From NCBI GenBank assembly GCA_030737835.1, contig JAUJYN010000027.1, forward strand, positions 1,178,001-1,242,000: a stretch of DNA of 64,000 nt. The letters run 5' to 3'. Shown here piece after piece: positions 57,611 to 64,000 of the stretch. Position 1 is the stretch's first letter. Each line of letters opens with the position of its first letter. The notes below the pieces were generated by a model. That model was not told where the DNA came from. It searched no databases and saw only the letters and a program-made list of their open reading frames with translations. Both the position numbers and the translations under genes were made by a program. The stretch comes from Acorus gramineus. Lineage: Eukaryota; Streptophyta; Magnoliopsida; Acorales; Acoraceae.

Positions 57611-58562
57611 CATCCCACTCTAACCTCTTTTTAACCCTCCCCAACCCCTCACACACTCCCTAACACACCTACCCAACATGCATGACCTTCCCAACACCCA
57701 TTTAAGCCAAGAAAACCAAGAAAAAGGAGGGGAGGAGCTCACCTTGGGAGGGAAAAGAAAGGGGGAGGTTCGGGGGCCTTCGCGCACCGAAACGCCGCCA
57801 CCGGAACCACCACCTCTCCTCGGCCTCTCCTCAGCCACCTCATGGCAGCAAAACATGGGGGGGGGGGAAGAGATCATGGAAAAGAGAGCTTGAGATAGGG
57901 GAGAACAAACAACATCAACAACACACAAGCACAAACCTCTTCTTCCTCCACCACCTCCTCCTCATCTTCTCATTTAGGAATTTTAACAAACACATGGAGG
58001 GTGTGTTTGAAAAGAGAGAAGGAGAGAAAAAGAGCTGGTCGTGGGATTTTGGGAGGGGAAGAGAGAGGAGAAAGAGATATTTATCAAATATCTTAAGGAG
58101 AATTTACTAAGTTGCCCTCCGACTAGAAATTCTGCGCAAGCTTCACTGGAACAGCCATAACTTCCCCGATACAGCTCCGAATTGCTTGATTCCAAGACCG
58201 ATGGAAAGCTAAGAAGATTATCTACAACTTTCATGTTTATGCCATGATCAGATAATCCCTCTAGCTAATCCGAAATTGGAGCCGAACATGGAACAGGGCT
58301 GCTGCCAGAATTTCCATCCCCGGGGTATACTTGGAAAAATACCCATAACTTTTACTACAAGAATCCAGTTGATCTAATTCCACTTCTGTGCGAAAGCTAA
58401 CTCAAAACTGGACATCTCATAGTAAACTCATATTTAAACCCCTTCATCTTGGATTTTAACAAAATCAAATCCAAAAGCCAAATCAGGAATACATAACTTA
58501 GGAAAATAAAATTATGTACCCAAATCTTCAAACAGAGCGCTCCAAATGACACAGACACAACA

Positions 58563-58577
58563 TTCTTCCCCCCTTAG
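58563..58577 (-). other. Polypurine tract of element E3
   Basis: The minus strand reads CTAAGGGGGGAAGAA directly before the LTR, identical to that of E2. Confidence 0.88.
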
Positions 58578-59455
58578 GAAATTTAGTCCTCGAAATTTAA
58601 GGAAACCCAAAAGGGAAGACCGAAAGTATCATGCTTAGACCTTTGCTCCCAAGTGGTCTTCGCACCGGACTGGCGCTACTAACACACTATAATCAAAGGA
58701 ACGGTCTTAGCGTGGAGCCTCTTCTCATGCTTGTCCCCGACCGTCGAAACAAAGGGTGCCCCTAAACCAGGACACCTTCTGAAAAATATGGTCGCCAAAA
58801 CCCAAAGGTAAGCCCCTGGCGACGATGACTTGGGTAGCCCTCTGTCGGTTCTGGGAGGTGCAGATATACACACGAACCAACCCGGCCACCGCAAGGTCAA
58901 ACAACTAACTTATGGCCCCTCCAACTGGCGCTCCACTACCGTCCCAACACAAGGGAGGTATGAAACTGCGCCTGTAGAGTGCCCTTCACAGATCCATCTG
59001 GGTGCTCGAATGGCAGTCGCTTGCAAGCATACCCCAACAAATGGGTGGTGCCTCACCCAAGTGCCCTCATCATAGAGCTCGCAGGCACATAGCATGTCCT
59101 CCAAGGTTCGAATCGTCCTCATTGACTAGCTGTCCATCGGCGATGAAACGCTATACTTAAATGGAGGCTCGCGCCAAAGGCTGCGCCACAACCTCAAAGT
59201 AACCCTCGCGTCTCAACCGAAAATAGCGCCGACTGGAGTGCCATGAAGACGAACAATCGCGAAGGTGGAAACCCACGTCAAGACGTCCAGAGACTCAATC
59301 AGTCTGATAGGGAGGGAATCGCGGACTTAGTCAGTCGGTCAATGATCACCTAGACGGTGTCGTGACCCGAACGTGACATTAACGAGTTTGCAACAATCCC
59401 TGACAACCCACTCCCACGTCCACTGAGGAATCTCAATGGACTGACGCTTTTCACG
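58578..59455 (-). pseudogene. Degenerate chromodomain and integrase of E3
   Basis: Minus-strand remnants in the normal order: a chromodomain scrap with KHEKRLHAKTVPL (near 58690-58740), an integrase core scrap RTLEDMLCACEL (59060-59120), sequence around 59170-59340 matching the E2 core at DNA level, and the QSIEIPQWTWEW segment that precedes the first catalytic Asp (near 59420). Many frameshifts and substitutions; no frame exceeds about 70 codons of homology. Far more decayed than its LTRs. Confidence 0.7.
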
Positions 59456-60000
59456 CGATGATGATTCTTGAACTTTGCCTGAGGGCATGCCAACCTGGGG
59501 AAACAAGGTCACCCACATCATCTTATCATCACACCACAGCAACTCAACAAAGACTACCCCAAAGTAGTCCTCGGAAACCCAATAAAACTTTTGAGATCCA
59601 CGAAGGCATCCGGCGCATTCGTCAACCCCGACGGCAGTACTTAAAACTCGTAGTGCCTGAACGGTCACGAAAGGCCTTCTACGGGATGTCCAACCCTCGG
59701 ATCTCCGACTTGTGGTACCCTTGTGCAAACATCGATCTAACAGCAGACACTCTCTCCCAGAGCTGGTCCAATAGATCATTGATTCGCGGCAAAGGTAATT
59801 GATCTTCTACCTCCACGGGGAGATCAAAACAACACCATGAACAATCAAGTTCGGATTCTGCTCTTCGAGCATGGCTGGCGCTCATGATAACACTTACACG
59901 CTCGGTAAGCCGCTCAACCGCACTTAATCCACAAGACATGCAATAAGGGGTCGTCGGACCTCGACAATGCCTATGCAACGTCATCTATCTGATATGGCGG
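59456..60000 (-). pseudogene. Reverse transcriptase scrap of E3
   Basis: DNA-level similarity to the E2 RT between DDLFDQL and the ISEVPLGHP-like region: plus-strand pieces such as CGGCAGTACTTAAAACTCGT and GATCATTGATTCGCGGCAA parallel 12361-12380 and 12507-12521. It is fused directly to integrase sequence without the RNase H in between, so this half of pol is internally deleted. Confidence 0.55.
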
Positions 60001-60430
60001 TCAAGTCCCATCACGAACGCTAGCATCGCGTCTCCTTATTTGCGACTAATGTGGGGCAAAACGCGACAGTTTCGCGAACTGTGCTTCACATGCCGCCACC
60101 GACAGGCCGCTCATCACAACCATTGGAACTCCGGCATCCTGCACTCCATGGGCAGATTTATCACGGGGAGTCCACGCTCTCATCATCATTTAGCAGCACT
60201 CTCCCGGTGTGGCCTCTACCTGGTAGCCTCCCAAACCCGCTATCTCTGCCATATGGGCGCACCACAAGCATAGGATCTGGGAGCACCTCACAGGGCTCTG
60301 GCCTCAACTGGGCAGCTACAACACAATGATTTATCGAAGCGACTCCAGATGCCACTATGGAACCCTGTCCACTAGTGATCGCCCACTGAGCTGCAATAGG
60401 ACGCACCCAATCCCGATCGAACGCATCTCC
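60001..60430 (-). other. E3 internal block shared with E1
   Basis: 60112-60430 matches 2409-2740 at roughly 90 percent by eye (CATTGGAACTCCGGCATCC, CTACCTGGTAGCCTCCCAA). No domain recognised. It contains a phrase resembling the LTR motif ACCAGGTAGAGGC on the minus strand, so part may be LTR-derived. Confidence 0.45.
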
Positions 60431-60780
60431 ACACCCAACCGCGATGCATCGGAGCAAACTGCGAACCCACCCCTCCCAGACGGAAGGTAAGAACTGGCGC
60501 TGAGGTGAGCCTTCGCTTAAACTCCAGGAAGCTCTCCTCGCAAGACGGGGACCACTCGAACCGGACATCCTTTCGAGCGAGGCGGTTAAGAGGTACAGCT
60601 ATCTTCGAGAAACCCTCGACAAGCCTCCTGTAATAACCCGCCAAGCCCAGGAAGTTCCAAATCTCAGCGGGGTTCGACGGTTGACGCCAATTTAACACGG
60701 CGAGCATCTTATCCGGGTCCACAGATATGCCCTTGCCAGAAAATCACGTGGCCCTGAAAGGCCATACTCTCCAACCAAAA
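60430..60780 (-). pseudogene. RT thumb and RNase H start of E3
   Basis: The minus frame holds [59 protein letters not shown] and [11 protein letters not shown], matching E2 residues before its RNase H. A frameshift follows where the first RNase H Asp should be. This piece lies on the gag side of the RT scrap at 59456-60000, so the pol order is scrambled. Confidence 0.85.
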
Positions 60781-61440
60781 CTCGCACTTAATCCACCATC
60801 CATTTGATGCTTCTAAGGTAGTCCTTGACTAGGAAAAGAAACCTTGGCAGGGTACCATGAGGTCCGGATATAGGATACCCCGACAACCAAACAAGGAACA
60901 CGGAGTACCCTAGCCCGGGTCTCAACGCTGACCCTGCAAGGCCCCTCATCCAGAGTAGGAAGTCTGAAAGAAGACATCACCCTTAAAGAACACTATTAAC
61001 CCCACTGGATCATCTACATCTAGATAATCACCCATCGATATCCTTCAACATCCATCACAAGACCGGACCCAACATCTTTGGGAACGGTCGAACAACAATT
61101 GGGTCACGAGACGTCGCGTCTTCGCCTCATCCACACCCTCACTCCCGAAAGGAGGAAACTTGGGACTTTGGGAGAGACTTAGACTGCCCTACACCCCTGG
61201 TCCACCGGTAGCCTCTCCCCGCTCCGTAGCTTACCTGTTACAGGATAGCCTGTCTAACGCCGGGGCTGTACTACACGGATCTGACGAAGGGGAGAACGAT
61301 TCGACATTCGCGACATCATTCATTAATCCTTTTCCGGGTTAGCCTCTACCTGGCATACTCCCACAATCAGTACCCCTCCGACTGCATCGGTGGTACCTAC
61401 GGATGGGAATTCTCTGCCAGGACAGCTACAACCCGGCCTC
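60781..61440 (-). other. LTR-derived blocks inside the E3 internal region
   Basis: 60785-60980 is an LTR-middle segment (CCCGACAACCAAACAAGGAA) also present at 2770-2960 in E1. 60995-61440 is another LTR-middle segment (GGATCATCTACATC, GGTCCACCGGTAGCCTCTCC, CCTCTACCTGGCATACTCCC). Both are in the LTR's own orientation. They show that pieces of LTR were incorporated between gag and pol. Confidence 0.65.
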
Positions 61441-61854
61441 CTCAACTTGAACAACCATTCTCAATACTCGCGCTACAGCCTCTTGCTCCACCTCCTTCAC
61501 CAGGGGATCCTGAACTTTCATAGCTGGGAACACCACGGGGACTGGGGGTACTTTGGGTACCACTAGCGGATCTACCATCAAGGGGACCTGTAGAACTGCA
61601 TCACGGGCCGCCCTCAGCTCCCGGATCTCCCGCGTCTGCTCTACCAACACTCTGGTCTGCGCCTCCAGTGCCTTGATCCGAGTCTCCACCAAATCCGCTG
61701 TCCAAGTGAACGCACGTTCCCGTGCGGGAGGCTCCTGCGCCGATCCTGGCCTCACAGCCGTGGACTCTCCAGTAGCATCCTCGCCTCCGGTAGCTCCGGA
61801 AACCTCCAAAGGTCGAGAGGGACCATGTCCGCGCCGTCCTCCACGAGGAGACAT
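61441..61854 (-). pseudogene. Gag N-terminus of E3
   Basis: An ATG at 61854-61852 begins MSPRGGRRGHGPSR, a basic Arg/Gly-rich N-terminus common in Tekay-type gag, followed by a coiled-coil-like stretch (TRIKALEAQTRVLVEQTREI) and a Pro/Val-rich linker (PLVVPKVPPVPVVF). The frame continues to about 61441, where LTR-derived sequence starts, so the capsid core is gone. The ATG lies about 100 bp inside the PBS, the normal place for gag. Upstream codons in the same frame are open but lack a likely start. Confidence 0.75.
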
Positions 61855-61956
61855 ATCAGCAATCCTAAGAAAATCAGACACTAGGATCAGAATACTCATA
61901 TCAAAATCCTAGGACTCATCTCTACGAAAGAAGACCATTGGCTCTGACAGGACCAG

Positions 61957-61968
61957 GCTCTGATACCA
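61957..61968 (-). other. Primer-binding site of element E3
   Basis: The minus strand reads TGGTATCAGAGC, seven bases inside the 5' LTR edge; same tRNA match as E1. Confidence 0.88.
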
Positions 61969-62310
61969 CCTTTATTGTCACGCCCCGGGCGTCCCCGAGA
62001 CGCGGCAAGTGTATATAAAATATCAGAATCTACACAGGAGGTCAATAATATATCATACACAAGCAATCATGACACACAGATAATAAAAGCAGGGCTGACA
62101 TGATATATACACCAAATGCGGAAGCTAAGACTGAATCTGTAATCAAAACACACTACAGATTCCATACATAATCACATGTCCTGTGAGAGCCAATATACAT
62201 ACAAAGACATCCAAATACAACCAAACGCGTGCCCAAGCACGGAAAATAATACATACTGGCACAAGGGATGCTGATAGTCTCAGAAACTCGCGAGACGTGG
62301 CGCTACTCCG

Positions 62311-62363
62311 CTACTGATGAAATCCCTCGGGGAGCTCCTCCTCCAGATCCGACTCAGATGACA
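62311..62363 (-). other. Terminal acidic exon (predicted) in E3 5' LTR
   Basis: Identical in length and reading to the 3' LTR copy, 16 codons plus TAG. Confidence 0.5.
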
Positions 62364-62489
62364 CTGTAGAAAATATTATGCGAGGGGTGAGCCACACGCT
62401 CAGTGAACAGCACAACCCATGCATCACAGACAATATTGACTTCAACCAGATAAACCTTATCATCCACAATTAACAACAATTCCTCAACT

Positions 62490-62840
62490 AGTGGGTCGCT
62501 AACGCCAACCCACTACACCCTCACCCTCACCCTCAATGGGTGACCAAGGATATTGGGACTAACAACACATAACCAGCGGGTCGCTTCCGCCAACCCGCTA
62601 CACCCTCACCCTCACCCTTCAATGGGTGACATAGGATTTTGGGACTTACAATCCAGTGGGTCGCCACATCGCCGGCCCACCATACCCTCACCCTCACCCT
62701 CACCTTCAATAGGTGACCTAGGATGTTGGGACTTAACGGGCAGATAATCATCCATACACAATCCTGTGGGCCGTCACATCGCCGGCCCACCATACCCTCA
62801 CCCTCACCCTCAACAGGTGACCTAGGCTCTTGGGGCTGAC
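62490..62840 (-). repeat. Four stem-loop/G-run modules of E3 5' LTR
   Basis: Same order as in the 3' LTR. The fourth unit has the full CCCTCACCCTCACCC run where the 3' LTR has a shortened one. Confidence 0.78.
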
Positions 62841-63602
62841 TAGGCTGTTAGTCACCCTTGGTCCACCGATAGTCTCTCCTCACTCCGTAGGTCGTTTGGC
62901 CACTCACATGTTCGGCACAGTCCTTCACCAAATCAGGAGGCGCCTACTAATGGGAGCCCCTGCACGGGACAACCTGTCTAACGCTGAGGTAGTCTCTACA
63001 CGGATCCAACGAAGGGAACAGAACAGCCTATCCATCGCATATGATCCACTCGGATCCGCAGACAACACATCATAACAACACTAATGTTCTGAATTCCTCA
63101 GAACCCACCAGGGCGCATAACTACGATGCGGGGAACATGCATAAGGTTATAACAGGGTGGAATATCGTTGGGGAAAGAAACTCGGGAGGGCAGCGTGAGT
63201 TCCCGTTATAGGACACCCCGACAACCAAACAAGGAACACGGTGTACCCTAACCAGGGTCTCACCGCTGTCCTCGCAAGGCCCCTCCCCTATAATATTCAC
63301 TATAACATGCAATTTAACAAAATACTAGCATTTAATTTAATAAATAAACTAGTAGGGCACATGCATCGGTCGGGCTTCCTAACATGGAACCAGGGGACAT
63401 GCTGCATGGCTCATACACATATCCTAAGGGTGCAAGTCCCTAATATGCAAAGTCTAGGGTAACATGCATTCTACAATTAAATCACGCTCGCATGATATAC
63501 ATATTACACATGGTCAATATTTATCCATGGTGCCCCAGGAGAGGTCGGTATACGCCCAAGTGCGTATAACACCTCTCTACTGGGTTGGATTGTCCCACTC
63601 AC

Positions 63603-63638
63603 CGGAGATCGAGTCGTCGCGCGACCGTCCGTCAAGAT
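63603..63638 (-). other. 36-nt micro-exon (predicted) in E3 5' LTR
   Basis: TTGCAG before and GTGAGT after on the minus strand. Confidence 0.6.
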
Positions 63639-64000
63639 CTGCAAGATAGGGTAATCAACTGGGTGAGAAACCACACAATTTATACATAGAAATGCACAGA
63701 AATACCCAAAACTCGGATAAGCATGCATACGGGCTCGCACGCATGCGAGCACGCGCGTACGCACGCGAGTCCGAGTGCCCCGACACCTACCCGAACCCCC
63801 AGTCAGCCATTCGCATGGCCCCCCGCATGCGCACGCACGAATGCGCACGCACGCACACACCCCGGCACCATCGGCGCACTGCCGCGCGCTTGCCCGCACG
63901 CCCAGACGCGCACCCGCACGCACTCGCACGCTCGCGCGCGCCCACGCGCACCGCGCGTCCAGCCCGCGCCCCTCGCGCAGCACCCCGCGCACTGCCCCAG

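Larger units (their letters stand above)
55345..58562 (-). mobile_element. 3' LTR of element E3
   Basis: 3218 bp, from TGCCACGCCCC (one change from TGTCACG) to CAGACACAACA beside the polypurine tract. On the minus strand: TGTTGTGTCTG start, a long U3 like that of G1, donor GGTGAG near 57738, CpG block 57105-57610, 36-nt micro-exon, dyads (here GTTCTGA-GGAAT-TCAGAAC), four modules and a 16-codon terminal exon. It is nearly identical to the 5' LTR at 61976. Left flank GGTAT; the partner lies beyond the window. Confidence 0.95.
61976..64000 (-). mobile_element. 5' LTR of element E3 (runs off the window)
   Basis: Begins TGTCACGCCCCGGGCG beside the PBS and runs to the window edge inside the CpG block. 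Over about 2.0 kb I count roughly 35-45 differences from the 3' LTR, including one 18-bp indel, that is about 2 percent by eye. It has the same four modules (62490-62840), dyads, micro-exon (63603-63638) and terminal exon (62311-62363). Confidence 0.95.

Noticed and set aside
58900..60000. Possible intact integrase or novel zinc-finger gene in this stretch
   Set aside because: Only short homologous scraps to E2 integrase and RT in shifting frames; no frame keeps the catalytic triad.

Overview
This window looks like transposon-packed heterochromatin of a large plant genome. I find no host gene, tRNA, rRNA or CRISPR array. The plant assignment rests on three things: chromovirus polymerase remnants with integrase and a C-terminal chromodomain of the Ty3/gypsy Del/Tekay type; Athila/Tat-type gag and protease reading frames; and primer-binding sites matching the initiator-methionine tRNA (TGGTATCAGAGC). 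I cannot name the species.

Almost all 64 kb is one family of unusually long LTRs (about 2.5-3.7 kb), called the Tekay-like LTR here. In sense orientation it starts TGTTATATATGTGTCA (variants TGTTATGCCTG and TGTTGTGYCTG) and ends CTGGGGCGTGACA.

Layout: 1-2408, LTR cut by the window edge. 2409-7031, internal remnant with PBS plus LTR E1 (minus). 7032-7416, LTR scrap. 7417-13449, element E2 (minus) with 3' LTR, polypurine tract and a pol pseudogene. 13450-23573, an LTR end scrap, then three tandem copies of the 3' two-thirds of an LTR, the middle copy split by solo LTR S1. 23574-33183, mosaic of plus and minus LTR pieces with a foreign gag fragment. 33184-33868, diverged LTR-like sequence with a GA microsatellite. 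33869-48257, LTR of an Athila/Tat-type element opened by nested solo LTRs A > B > (C and D). 48258-55344, internal region of that element (gag and protease only), split by solo LTR S2. 55345-64000, element E3 (minus): 3' LTR, scrambled internal region, PBS, and most of a 5' LTR. All six solo LTRs have matching 5-bp target-site duplications.

Each reasonably complete LTR repeats one internal plan: a TATA box about 0.3-0.6 kb in; a pyrimidine-rich leader ending in a splice-donor-like G|GTRAG; a 0.3-1 kb CpG-rich block; a TTGCAG acceptor; a micro-exon of exactly 36 nt in ten copies; another GTGAGT donor; two dyad elements; one to four tandem modules made of a short dyad, a G-quadruplex-type G-run and a stem-loop; an acceptor; and a short acidic reading frame ending at a fixed TAG. 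Stem-loop arms change together between copies, and the terminal exon varies only by whole codons. I consider this structured, apparently spliced leader the most interesting candidate for an undescribed system. The splicing and structure claims are inferred from comparing copies within this window.
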